Positions 34,134 through 41,288 of a DNA stretch of 64,000 bases are shown piece by piece. Made by a program: the position numbers and the translations under genes. This stretch comes from DYKG01 sp964596185 (GTDB lineage Bacteria; Muiribacteriota; Ozemobacteria; Ozemobacterales; Ozemobacteraceae), in contig CAZQUE010000006.1 of NCBI GenBank assembly GCA_964596185.1, positions 1 to 64,000 on the forward strand. Reading direction: 5' to 3'. The notes under the pieces were generated by a model. That model was not told where the DNA came from. It saw only the letters and a list, made by a program, of their open reading frames with translations, and did not search any database. Within the stretch, counting starts at the first letter, position 1. Each line of letters starts with the position of its first letter.

Positions 34134-35064
34134 ACCTGACCAAAAGCTCCGGTTCAGCAACAAGTTTAAGCTTTACTGCAACCGACTCGGCACCGGCATC
34201 GCATGGTCCCGGCATCTCAGCATCGGCAGCTCCAGCGGCCAAACCCCATTTGGCCGCATCAAATAAAGACAAACCCTGGCTGCGGCCATATATCAACCCA
34301 GCCAAAGTGGCGTCGCCACAACCGACCGAACTGACTTCTCGTGCAGAAACAGGCTGAAGATGCCAAATCTTATCGCCATCCCATAACAGAATATCTCTTT
34401 TACCGTCAGTGATCATTGCCCCCCAGATACGACAGTTCTGCAACATCTTGAAAAACTCAACCGGGTTGACGAAAGGATCAACGGCAAAGGTTGCCAAGGC
34501 CTCTTCACGATTATGTTTAAGAAAGAATCCGCCGACGGTGCATGCTCTCTTTAGCGGTTCTTCACGTGCATCCAGATAAACTTCTGCGCGATGTTGCAAA
34601 CAAAGTTTTAAAATATTTTGATAAAAATCATCGTTCATTCGACCGGGAATAGTCCCGGACATTGCAATGAAAGATGTTTCAGGCAGGAGCTCAGCAATCC
34701 GGCCCAACATTTTATCGATTTCTTTTTTCTTTAGCTCTTCGCCGCTTTCGATCCACCAGGTGTGATAGACGGGTTTTTCAACGACGAGGTTTATTCCCAT
34801 TCTGGTTTCAGCTTCAGTATCGATCAGTTCGCAAGCGATCCCCTGCTGCTGCAAACCTTCAAGGATTTTAGCGCCATTATTGCCGCCGGCAAAGCTTAGA
34901 GCAAGGGCTGGACGACCAAGCGTTTTAAGCATTCTGGCGACATTTATACCCTTTCCACCGACGGTATAAGGAATCTGCCTAACCCGCTTTCCGCCCGGGT
35001 CAGGAATCTGCTGGCTATGCAGGACAAAATCGAGAAGAGGATTTGGAGTAATAGTAACAATCAT
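34132..35064 (-). CDS. PfkB-family sugar kinase (1-phosphofructokinase-like)
   Basis: A 310-residue cytoplasmic kinase of the ribokinase/PfkB fold. The N-terminus MIVTITPNPLLDFVLHSQQI and the glycine-rich GGKGINVARMLKTLG match 1-phosphofructokinase and tagatose-6-phosphate kinase; the C-terminal signature SSVGCGDATLAGLIYG contains the catalytic Asp and anion hole (GCGD in place of the usual GAGD). The exact sugar phosphate cannot be named. No PTS genes are adjacent. The gene lacks a clear Shine-Dalgarno sequence. Before the element arrived it would have been divergent from the cbiX-type gene, sharing the 52-base spacer at 35065-35116. Confidence 0.87.
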   Translation of the reverse strand: MIVTITPNPLLDFVLHSQQIPDPGGKRVRQIPYTVGGKGINVARMLKTLGRPALALSFAGGNNGAKILEGLQQQGIACELIDTEAETRMGINLVVEKPVYHTWWIESGEELKKKEIDKMLGRIAELLPETSFIAMSGTIPGRMNDDFYQNILKLCLQHRAEVYLDAREEPLKRACTVGGFFLKHNREEALATFAVDPFVNPVEFFKMLQNCRIWGAMITDGKRDILLWDGDKIWHLQPVSAREVSSVGCGDATLAGLIYGRSQGLSLFDAAKWGLAAGAADAEMPGPCDAGAESVAVKLKLVAEPELLVR

Positions 35065-35081
35065 TTCAATAGAACTACCGG

Positions 35082-35110
35082 TTTACTAAAATACCGAATT
35101 AAAGTATCAT
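35082..35110 (+). promoter_or_regulatory. Probable original promoter of the cbiX-type gene, now cut off from it
   Basis: TTTACT (35082-35087) and TATCAT (35105-35110) with a 17-base spacer, followed six bases later by an ATG in the left outer repeat. The right copy keeps TATCAT but has no matching -35. This suggests the gene's native promoter stayed on the left side of the inserted element. Confidence 0.5.
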
Positions 35111-35131
35111 CTTGCCATGGAAAAGAAAACA
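35102..35131. repeat. Left attachment core (attL side)
   Basis: Thirty bases that match 41487-41516 at 29 positions; the single difference is C at 35111 against T at 41496. It ends in ATGGAAAAGAAAACA, the first five codons of the target gene. Here the frame continues only to a stop at 35201-35203, giving a 28-codon remnant. Confidence 0.75.
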
Positions 35132-35203
35132 GGGGTAAATTGCAATTTAATAAAATCTAACTTTTTCACTTTTTATCGGCCTTTCCGCTTAAAACATGTT
35201 TAA
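35117..35203 (+). pseudogene. Orphaned start of the cbiX-type gene (28 codons)
   Basis: The ATG at 35117 opens MEKKT, identical to the intact gene at 41502, but then continues in element DNA to TAA at 35201-35203. It lies behind the likely native promoter. It is best read as the 5' stump left on the far side of the insertion, not as a functional gene. Confidence 0.5.
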
Positions 35204-35231
35204 TGCAATACAATAAATTTTAATAAAATCT
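35146..35231. repeat. Pair of 13-base direct repeats near the left end
   Basis: TTTAATAAAATCT occurs at 35146-35158 and again at 35219-35231, 73 bases apart, both inside the left end of the element. They may be extra protein-binding sites for integration or excision (integrase, Xis or a host bending protein). AT-rich, so chance is not excluded. Confidence 0.4.
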
Positions 35232-35259
35232 TACAATCTCTAGGTAAGTCCTAGGTAAG
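35231..35259. repeat. Left inner repeat, probable integrase arm sites
   Basis: Matches 41419-41447 at 28 of 29 positions in the same orientation. Each copy holds CTAGGTAAG twice at an 11-base pitch (35240-35248, 35251-35259). The tandem short motif near both ends is the usual pattern of arm-type sites bound by the integrase N-terminal domain. Confidence 0.65.
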
Positions 35260-35292
35260 GATTTTTTTATTACACGCAAATGAGGTAATTCG

Positions 35293-36789
35293 GTGCAAGA
35301 AAAAAATATACCAGAGCCAGTCAAAAAGGAAAAGAAAAAGCGCAATCCGGGGTTAAACCAAAAAAAAATTGAAGCTGCAATTTCTTCAGCCAAGAAGAAC
35401 AAAAAAACCATCAAACTTTCAGACGGCGGCGGCCTTATTTTGATGGTTCAACCCTCTGGGAATGCTTGTTGGCACTTCGTCTACTCAAAACCAGACGGCA
35501 CTAGAATTGATCCAAGAACCGGCAGCGCAACAACCAAATACAGGCAACATACAATAAAAATAGGATTTTTCCGTGAAATTCCACTAGGTAGTCAGGACGG
35601 CAGAAGAGATCCGGACAACATGAAGACTGCAAGAGCATTTCAAAGAGAGTATGCTAATCTTTTATCTCAGGACATTGACCCCAAAGAATACCTTGAAAAC
35701 AAGAAAGCTGAGACAGAGAGAGAACGGCTCTTTTCCGATGTTACTTTCAGGAAGCTTGCCGAAAAATACTTTCAACTCAGACTAGAAGGCAAAATCGGGA
35801 AAAAACCAATTTCTCAAGCCTACAAAACCGCAACAGGATATGTGATTGCCAACCACTTGAGCAGCATTCTTGATAAAAACATCAGAACAATAACCGATTC
35901 CGACATTTTAAAAATCAAAGAAAATACCCTAGACAAGCCCCCCACTTGTCACCGGGCAATTGAGATTTGCAAACAGGTTTTCCGCTACGCAAAAAAAATT
36001 AAATGCGGCAATGAACCATTAATAAGCCACAATCCTACCGACTGCATAGAAAATGAAGACCTTCCCGGATTTGAACCAGAGCACCACCAACACCCCGAAA
36101 GCCCTGAGCAAATAGGCAAACTTCTGAGCCTTATTGAGGCAGATGACAAATGCAATGAAGTTACAAAAAGCGCGTTATTACTATTGCCTATTCTCTTTTG
36201 CAGGCCGTCGGAAATGCTTCAAATGAAATGGTCGGATCTTGAAGGAATACACGCAGAGAACGAACAAACAACAGCAAAATGGAGTTATTCAGTAAGCAAA
36301 ACCGGCGTTGAACATGAAATACCGTTACCCCCAAAAGCAATTGATTTGATAAAAAAACTGATCCCGTTTACCGGCGACAAAGAATACGTTTTTTACAGTA
36401 GCAACTCAGGATCAACCCTATCAAAGCCGGGATTAAACAGAGCTTTAAAACGTTACTGGAAGGCCTGCGGTTTCAAGCTGAAGTCAGAAAGCAAACGATT
36501 AAAGGACATTTCGCCGCACGGATTCCGAAGAATGGCAAAAACGTTTTTAATGGAGCGCGGCATAGCTCCTGCCCTTTCTGATTCTCAAATGGCACACAAA
36601 CCGCAAGGCCAAGTTAATCAAGCATACGACGGATCTACTTTGTTTGATGCCAGAGTTGAACTGCTTCAATATTGGTCAGAATTGCTGGATCGCTGGAAAA
36701 ATGTGATCTTTGAAGGCAAGCAGGCAGAAATTGAACTCAAAGAGAACTACTCTATTCTCAAATTTTTTAAATGGAGCGAAAGCCGGTAA
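35293..36789 (+). CDS. int: Tyrosine recombinase integrase
   Basis: A 498-residue phage-type integrase. The N-terminus has a DUF4102-like arm-binding domain (KKTIKLSDGGGLILMVQPSG to QHTIKIGFF), then a core-binding SAM-like domain about residues 145-250, then the catalytic domain with Arg in LPILFCRPSEML (about residue 303), Lys in the beta-hairpin region, HGFRR (about 410), the second histidine in MAHK and the nucleophile Tyr in QAYDGS (about 444). It should catalyse integration and excision between the outer repeats. The start is GTG at 35293 with TGAGG nine bases upstream. It lies at the left end reading inward, as is common in integrated islands. GGTAAC occurs right at its stop. Confidence 0.95.
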   Translation: MQEKNIPEPVKKEKKKRNPGLNQKKIEAAISSAKKNKKTIKLSDGGGLILMVQPSGNACWHFVYSKPDGTRIDPRTGSATTKYRQHTIKIGFFREIPLGSQDGRRDPDNMKTARAFQREYANLLSQDIDPKEYLENKKAETERERLFSDVTFRKLAEKYFQLRLEGKIGKKPISQAYKTATGYVIANHLSSILDKNIRTITDSDILKIKENTLDKPPTCHRAIEICKQVFRYAKKIKCGNEPLISHNPTDCIENEDLPGFEPEHHQHPESPEQIGKLLSLIEADDKCNEVTKSALLLLPILFCRPSEMLQMKWSDLEGIHAENEQTTAKWSYSVSKTGVEHEIPLPPKAIDLIKKLIPFTGDKEYVFYSSNSGSTLSKPGLNRALKRYWKACGFKLKSESKRLKDISPHGFRRMAKTFLMERGIAPALSDSQMAHKPQGQVNQAYDGSTLFDARVELLQYWSELLDRWKNVIFEGKQAEIELKENYSILKFFKWSESR

Positions 36790-36829
36790 CACATAAAAAA
36801 AATAATTGCAAGTAAAAAATTAAAGTGCT

Positions 36830-36858
36830 TTGAAAAAATGGGTAAAAAAGCGTATAAT
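36830..36858 (+). promoter_or_regulatory. Consensus sigma70 promoter after the integrase gene
   Basis: TTGAAA (36830-36835), 17 bases, then TATAAT (36853-36858). This is the best promoter in the element. Transcription would start about 36865, just before a strong hairpin and a terminator. Confidence 0.8.
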
Positions 36859-36864
36859 ACAGTC

Positions 36865-36958
36865 AGCTAAAGCGATAGAGTAAAAAAAACCGCTCTAACA
36901 CGCTTTGGGGCAAAAAAAGAGGTGAATGGCATAATAGTTGCTATTCGCCTTTTTATTT
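36865..36958 (+). ncRNA. Candidate small regulatory RNA or attenuator upstream of the replication operon
   Basis: From the promoter at 36830-36858 to the T run at 36950-36958 the transcript is about 94 bases and has no open reading frame of note. It folds into a first hairpin (CUAAAGCG pairs with CGCUUUGG, 36867-36874 with 36901-36908; inside it UAGAG pairs with CUCUA, 36876-36880 with 36893-36897, around an A-rich loop) and then the terminator hairpin. No other good promoter is seen before the AlpA-like gene, so the replication operon may depend on read-through. That arrangement recalls the immunity RNA control of satellite phage P4. Function is inference. Confidence 0.55.
36920..36958 (+). 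terminator. Terminator between the integrase and the AlpA-like gene
   Basis: Twelve-pair stem with two G-U pairs (36920-36931, 36939-36950), a seven-base loop and a T-rich tail. It may end the short RNA and act as an attenuator for the operon downstream. Confidence 0.8.
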
Positions 36959-37030
36959 GAAAAGTTTGAAGGGAGAGACTCGGCTAAGAAGGCCTTGCCA
37001 GCCAAAAACATAAAAAATGAGGTGAAAAGA

Positions 37031-37054
37031 ATGAAAAATAAAATCAAAACTTAA
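37031..37054 (+). CDS. Possible seven-residue leader peptide (MKNKIKT)
   Basis: ATG at 37031 is preceded by a good Shine-Dalgarno sequence (GAGGTG) and opens a frame of seven codons ending TAA at 37052-37054, 15 bases before the ATG of the AlpA-like gene. The strong site on so short a frame suggests translational coupling or a leader. No further evidence can be drawn from the sequence. Confidence 0.35.
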   Translation: MKNKIKT

Positions 37055-37069
37055 AAAGGACGTTTAACA

Positions 37070-37273
37070 ATGCAAAACACGAGTATCAATCCTCAAGCCT
37101 TCCTGAGATTAAAACAGATCCTTGAATTTATCCCAGTCTCAAAGGGCACATGGTGGAATGGGGTTAGATCAGGCCGCTTTCCAAAATCAATCAAGAATGG
37201 TTCCTGCACGTTTTGGCGTGGATCAGACATAATTGAATTGCTTGAAAAGATGGGCAATGGAGGGGAAATCTGA
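37070..37273 (+). CDS. AlpA-family excisionase/regulator
   Basis: A 67-residue MerR-like winged helix protein of the AlpA family. FLRLKQILEFIPVSKGTWW gives the first helix-turn-helix, then SGRFPKSIKNG and FWRGSDIIELLEKM, which follow the family pattern (RLK-VL--V-VSK-T-Y, G-FP, W-S-I--W). Such proteins act as recombination directionality factors or transcription regulators of satellite and prophage elements, typically controlling excision. AAAAAGGAC lies ten bases before the ATG; the same leader motif precedes the gene at 40231. It is the first gene of the replication operon and the primase gene starts two bases after its stop. Confidence 0.88.
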   Translation: MQNTSINPQAFLRLKQILEFIPVSKGTWWNGVRSGRFPKSIKNGSCTFWRGSDIIELLEKMGNGGEI

Positions 37274-37275
37274 CC

Positions 37276-38277
37276 ATGCAGACAAAAAAAGAGCCGGGAA
37301 CCCCGGCAGTAGAATTACTTCAAAATAAGTATAACACGTCCAGCCCTATTAATGCAAAATTCTCATTGTATAGAAATTCCTTTTGCACCGTTCCTATAGG
37401 TGAACTGACAATACCTGAGCTTGCAAAGAGAATCAGAATAGATAGAGAATGGCAGGCCTTTGTCTACCAGCTCAGGGAAATCAGACGGCGAGACTTGGCT
37501 TTATACCACGAAAGAAAACAATTATCTTTCGCCTTCTCAGCCGGTGGAGCCTTCAAAACCAGAAGAATTGAAGGATTAATACAGGCTACCAGCTTCGTTG
37601 TGCTGGATATCGACAAAATAAGCAGTGAAGCGGAATTGTTACGAGTTAAATCAGTATTATCAGCAGAACCATCGACAATACTTTGTTTCACAAGCCCGTC
37701 AGGAGTGGGAATAAAAGCAATTCTTTACGTTAGATTTAACGATGGCGGCCAGATAGCTAATGACGCTGATTTTAAAGCTTGTTTTGAACAGATCAAACAA
37801 AGTCTTGAAAGTAAGCATGGAATCGTTATCGACAATACAAGAGATATTTCAAGACTGTGTTACGTCTCGCATGATAAATCCGTTTACAAAAATTTTGAGC
37901 CTGAAGCTTATATCTGCACCCGGCCAAAGCCAGAGAAAAAGACAGCCGACCATTTCTTTTTTCAACAGAAAATTGCACACGTTCCTGGCTCTTTCGCCAA
38001 AAAGTATCTTGCCGGTGTAATCGAAAAAGCAGCTCAGGAGATCGCAACGGCTCCCAGAGGTGAAGGCAATTTCACCCTAAATAAGCAATCGTTCAAAATC
38101 GGGCAATTTACACACACCGCGCTGGTGAACCGATCCGAAGCCGAAAGAATCTTGATAAGTGCCTTTTTAAGCCGTGGCGGCCATTCCGAAGCCGAAGCCC
38201 GGAAAACCTTCAATTCTGGTTTTGATGCTGGCATGAACGCAGATCAGCGAGAAATCCCGGAAAGGCGGTGTGCATGA
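37276..38277 (+). CDS. VirE_N/BT4734-type primase-like replication protein
   Basis: A 333-residue protein. Residues ~50-220 match the BT4734-like/VirE N-terminal domain, a relative of archaeo-eukaryotic primases: a serine/glycine-rich AFSAGGAFKTRR, the acidic VVLDIDKISS, FTSPSGVGIKAILYV, and VIDNTRDISRLCYVSHDKSVY. Residues ~240-320 form a helical C-terminal part that could be a primase-helicase linker (PriCT-like). In related islands this protein and the ATPase encoded next work together to start replication. It follows the AlpA-like gene by two bases and overlaps the DUF3631 gene. It is unrelated to the chromosomal dnaG product. Confidence 0.78.
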   Translation: MQTKKEPGTPAVELLQNKYNTSSPINAKFSLYRNSFCTVPIGELTIPELAKRIRIDREWQAFVYQLREIRRRDLALYHERKQLSFAFSAGGAFKTRRIEGLIQATSFVVLDIDKISSEAELLRVKSVLSAEPSTILCFTSPSGVGIKAILYVRFNDGGQIANDADFKACFEQIKQSLESKHGIVIDNTRDISRLCYVSHDKSVYKNFEPEAYICTRPKPEKKTADHFFFQQKIAHVPGSFAKKYLAGVIEKAAQEIATAPRGEGNFTLNKQSFKIGQFTHTALVNRSEAERILISAFLSRGGHSEAEARKTFNSGFDAGMNADQREIPERRCA

Positions 38278-39794
38278 TGGATAGGGAAGCATTAACCGCC
38301 AAAATAAAAGAGCTTTCACAGCTTGATCCAGTTGAATATGCACTTAGCAGAAAAGATGAAGCCAAAGCCATTGGCATTGGCGTAATTGCTCTTGATAAGC
38401 TGGTCAAAGACCTTCGAGCACAAGAATCAGACAACGATAGTATTTCACAATTCGAAGGCTGGGCAATTGAGCAGTATTCAGAACCGGTCAATGGTTCAAA
38501 ATTATTCGATGAGATCTTCCAGACCTTTGAAAAATTCGTAATTGCAGACAAAGAAAGTCTTGAAATTGCCTCTATGTGGGTTGCTCTGACTTGGTTAACA
38601 GACGTTGCTACAGTCCTACCAATGGCGATGATTACAGCCCCAGAAAAAGGCTGTGGAAAAACTGTATTCCTAAGTGTTATTGAGAAGCTTGTAAGAAGGC
38701 CTTTACAGGTATGCAATGTTACACCAGCAGCATTATTCAGAAGCGTGCAAGCATGGGAGCCAACTCTACTGGTAGATGAAGCAGACACATTTTTCAGTGA
38801 AAATGAAGGATTGCGCGGAATACTGAACAGCGGCCACACCAAAGGCAGCGCATACGTGGTCAGATGCGAAGAAATCAAGGGCAATATTCAGCCCGTGAGG
38901 TTTTCTACATGGGGAGCCAAGGCAATCTCAGGAATTAAACTCGAAACATTACATTCAACCCTTACCAGCCGATCAATCATGCTTCCGTTGAGGCGGAAGA
39001 AACCAGAGGAAAACACGCAAAATATACGACATGCAACGCCTGAACAGTTTGAGCTTTTAAAGCAAAAGCTTTTTCGCTGGACTTCGGACAACTGCAATCT
39101 TTTTGTTGAAACAAAACCAGAGTTACCCGAATTGAAAAACCGCGATGCGGATAACTGGGAGCCTTTGTTAGCTATTGCAAAACTGGCGGGGGAGGAATGG
39201 TTTACAAGAATTAAGCACGCAGCATTAAAGATTGTTGGAAAAATAGAAGAATCACCCAGCCTTGAGGAAGAGCTACTGCGCGATATTAAAAATATATTTG
39301 ATTGCAAAAGGATTAGTCGAATATCAACAGTAAACCTTCTCGAAGCATTGGCAGATGATGACCTAGCGGCATGGGGAACTTACAACAGAGGGCAACCCAT
39401 GAAGCCAAGACAGTTGGCAAACAGATTGAAGAGCTACGATATTTACCCGAAACCTCTCAAAATAAATGGGGTTGCGGTAAAGGGTTACGATTTTTCTGAC
39501 TTCGAAGATGTTTTTGAGCGATATGTTTTTTCATCTGACACCCCGGAGAAATCAGTTACCAGTAACAAAAACTCTGAACCAAGCACCAGCAGCAACCCGG
39601 AGGCTGTAACCCATGAGTTACCCGCAACCGATCTTGCAGTTACCGCTGGGTATGGCGTAACCGATGAAAAAGCTACCGGTTACGATGAGGTTACTCAAAA
39701 AAGCTTTATTGATGCAGACTGTAACCGAATAACCGATAATTTGCCAAAATCGGGAGAAGGTAAAAAAAATAATTTCAAGGGGCTGATAATATGA
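38274..39794 (+). CDS. DUF3631 helicase-like ATPase
   Basis: A 506-residue protein with a P-loop ATPase of the DUF3631 family, found in phages and satellites and thought to be a replicative helicase. Walker A is APEKGCGKTVF (about residue 122), Walker B is TLLVDEADTFF, and SRSIMLPLRRK is a conserved later motif. A C-terminal winged-helix-like domain follows (PRQLANRLKSYDIYPK). From about residue 427 the tail is low-complexity with repeated Val-Thr, which coincides with a DNA-level cluster of GTAACCGAT-like iterons. Start: ATG at 38274 or 38277; the ATG overlaps the primase stop. The next gene overlaps by ATGA. The iterons suggest the replication origin lies inside this gene. Confidence 0.85.
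   Translation: MMDREALTAKIKELSQLDPVEYALSRKDEAKAIGIGVIALDKLVKDLRAQESDNDSISQFEGWAIEQYSEPVNGSKLFDEIFQTFEKFVIADKESLEIASMWVALTWLTDVATVLPMAMITAPEKGCGKTVFLSVIEKLVRRPLQVCNVTPAALFRSVQAWEPTLLVDEADTFFSENEGLRGILNSGHTKGSAYVVRCEEIKGNIQPVRFSTWGAKAISGIKLETLHSTLTSRSIMLPLRRKKPEENTQNIRHATPEQFELLKQKLFRWTSDNCNLFVETKPELPELKNRDADNWEPLLAIAKLAGEEWFTRIKHAALKIVGKIEESPSLEEELLRDIKNIFDCKRISRISTVNLLEALADDDLAAWGTYNRGQPMKPRQLANRLKSYDIYPKPLKINGVAVKGYDFSDFEDVFERYVFSSDTPEKSVTSNKNSEPSTSSNPEAVTHELPATDLAVTAGYGVTDEKATGYDEVTQKSFIDADCNRITDNLPKSGEGKKNNFKGLII
39555..39737. repeat. GTAACCGAT-like iteron cluster, candidate replication origin
   Basis: Within ~180 bases there are about ten GTTAC/GTAAC pentamers, where about 0.35 are expected by chance. 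Direct copies near GTAACCGAT start at 39606, 39617, 39624, 39639, 39657, 39721 and 39729; inverted copies lie at 39677-39683 and 39689-39694, and GTTAC-CA-GTAAC at 39555-39566 is a perfect dyad. The copies fall in different reading frames (Val-Thr, Gly-Tyr, Cys-Asn-Arg), so selection is probably on DNA, not protein. Iterons beside a primase and helicase gene fit an origin. Confidence 0.65.
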
Positions 39795-40120
39795 ACCCTT
39801 GCAAATTAATAAACCTTCTGAGGAATGACGGCCACATAATAGAAATGGCAGGCGGGGTTATCTATATCGACCCAGCACCAAACCAAGAGACGGTTGAGCA
39901 GCTTAGAGTGAATAAGCCAGCCATTTTGTCTTTCCTTGAGATTGAGCAAGCTATCATTGAAGCCTGCAAAGCCGAATACTTGCACCGAAAAGCCGGTCGA
40001 ATTGCCAAAGCCGATGAGATCAACCAGCTACTCGACGCAATCGACAGCCCTGAGCTGAAACCCTCTGACCCGGCATTTATTAGAAGCTATCTCGACCTTG
40101 TAAGGGCGTTGAAACAATAA
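39791..40120 (+). CDS. Small protein with TubC-like N-terminal domain
   Basis: A 109-residue protein. The first ~50 residues (LINLLRNDGHIIEMAGGVIY, then LRVNKPAILSFL) resemble the TubC N-terminal docking fold, an alpha-beta-beta-alpha unit that occurs in many small proteins of mobile elements next to primase/helicase genes. The rest is helical. Its role is unknown; a contact with the replication proteins is possible. It starts within the ATGA overlap with the DUF3631 gene, so it is translated with it. Confidence 0.7.
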   Translation: MNPCKLINLLRNDGHIIEMAGGVIYIDPAPNQETVEQLRVNKPAILSFLEIEQAIIEACKAEYLHRKAGRIAKADEINQLLDAIDSPELKPSDPAFIRSYLDLVRALKQ

Positions 40121-40162
40121 TTTCAGCCATGCACACGAGAGAAGAAAAGCCGCCTTGAGGCA

Positions 40163-40207
40163 ATGCTGGCCGCCACAGATAACCGTTCCGCGCCATTATT
40201 GGCATGA
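40163..40207 (+). CDS. Possible 14-residue leader peptide
   Basis: ATG at 40163 with TTGAGG just upstream opens MLAATDNRSAPLLA and stops at 40205-40207, 23 bases before the gene at 40231. It parallels the seven-residue leader before the AlpA-like gene; both downstream genes share an AAAAAGGAC motif before the start. Weak evidence. Confidence 0.2.
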   Translation: MLAATDNRSAPLLA

Positions 40208-40230
40208 CAATTTAAAAAGGACATTTTACC

Positions 40231-40515
40231 ATGAACCAACTCAGAAACATTGAAACCCGGCTGAGAGCAAAAATGCAAAACCTTCGAGCCGAAAAGCCAG
40301 CCATTGAAGAACAGTTAACAGCTATAGAAGTTAAACTCAAAAATGCACTCATTAAGGGCGATTTGAGCCTTGCAAAGTCAGCAGAGAAAGAACTGATCGA
40401 CCTTGAGCAGGGCAAGAAATACGAAAACCCGCAATCAGACGCGGAAAAACTCGAAAACCTTACCAGAGCGCATAACGCGCAAAAATTTTACACAAAGCCT
40501 TGGAAGAGGAACTAA
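40231..40515 (+). CDS. Small coiled-coil protein of the element
   Basis: A 94-residue protein rich in Lys, Glu, Ala and Leu, predicted to be one or two long helices forming a coiled coil (NIETRLRAKMQNLRAEKPAI and onward). I do not recognise a family. The leader TTTAAAAAGGACATTTTACC resembles the one before the AlpA-like gene. It is followed one base later by a 40-codon gene. It may be a structural or regulatory accessory protein of the element. Confidence 0.6.
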   Translation: MNQLRNIETRLRAKMQNLRAEKPAIEEQLTAIEVKLKNALIKGDLSLAKSAEKELIDLEQGKKYENPQSDAEKLENLTRAHNAQKFYTKPWKRN

Positions 40516-40516
40516 T

Positions 40517-40639
40517 ATGTTCGATGAAAAAAAATATCGTGAAAAAATCTGTAACATTCTTGCAAAAATGCTGATTGATAAAATCGTCAGGGCAGCTCAA
40601 AAGGGCAGGCTTGAACAGTTGATTGAAATGTTTGATTGA
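40517..40639 (+). CDS. Forty-residue helical protein
   Basis: Starts at ATG 40517, with GAGGAAC seven bases upstream and one base after the previous stop. The product MFDEKKYREKICNILAKMLI and its remaining 20 residues form one long amphipathic helix. No family recognised. The good ribosome-binding site and tight spacing support it as a real gene, though it is short. Confidence 0.5.
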   Translation: MFDEKKYREKICNILAKMLIDKIVRAAQKGRLEQLIEMFD

Positions 40640-40690
40640 TCAAAATGCAGCAGGCCGGGAGCTTTCCCGGCTTTGCAGAAAGGTTTAACC

Positions 40691-41158
40691 ATGCCGAAAT
40701 TGTTGTCAAATTTGCCTGATAAATTCCTTAAAAAAGTTTTTAAATGCGGATACAGGCGCATGAAGCCAGAGGACGCAGCAGCATACCTTAAGATTAGCTT
40801 GAGGACATACTTTCGTTATCAAAGCCGTTTTTTATCCTTCCGGGAAGCACTTGAAGCGGGGAAAAAGCAGCGCAAAGATGACGATTTGCAGCGATTTTAC
40901 AGAGAAAACGACATAGACCCTGAATTATTCGCTGAAATGGAACGGGAAGCCAGAGAGCTTGAGCCGTTGGATTTGGAAATTACACCCAAGCCGGGCTATT
41001 TTATAGAAGAGCGCATTGAGCAGCGCGGAGATAGAACGGTTTATATTACAGAACAGAAATTGATGCCCTTGCCAAGCATTGAAGAGCTTATTAAAGATTT
41101 TAAGCGCGGGCACAGAAAACGAAGAAAAACGAAGGAAAAATTAGAAAACCGTAATTAA
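40691..41158 (+). CDS. HTH protein resembling a phage terminase small subunit
   Basis: A 155-residue protein. Residues ~15-60 (GYRRMKPEDAAAYLKISLRT, YFRYQSRFLSFREALEAGKK) read as a helix-turn-helix followed by the ARTYYRY-F--A-E-GK style seen in phage terminase small subunits of the phBC6A51 type and in some phage regulators. The middle is acidic and the C-terminus strongly basic (KRGHRKRRKTKEK). In PICI-type satellites a small terminase redirects packaging of a helper phage; that would suit the last gene before the right end. The family match is by eye and uncertain. AAAGG lies nine bases before the ATG. Confidence 0.5.
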   Translation: MPKLLSNLPDKFLKKVFKCGYRRMKPEDAAAYLKISLRTYFRYQSRFLSFREALEAGKKQRKDDDLQRFYRENDIDPELFAEMEREARELEPLDLEITPKPGYFIEERIEQRGDRTVYITEQKLMPLPSIEELIKDFKRGHRKRRKTKEKLENRN

Positions 41159-41209
41159 TTCGCTAAAAACAGCCAATTTCGAGAAAATTCATAAAATAAT
41201 GCCAAATAA

Positions 41210-41252
41210 TACCCGCTAAGTAGCAATACTGCTGCATCGGCGGGTAATATTT
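41210..41252 (+). terminator. Possible terminator of the element operon
   Basis: TACCCGC (41210-41216) pairs with GCGGGTA (41240-41246), and a second stem GTAGC/GCTGC is nested inside. AT-rich ATATTTTG follows, not a full T run, so termination may be modest. Confidence 0.45.
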
Positions 41253-41288
41253 TGTGAGAATGAGAAAAAATTCACACACTATTGATCG

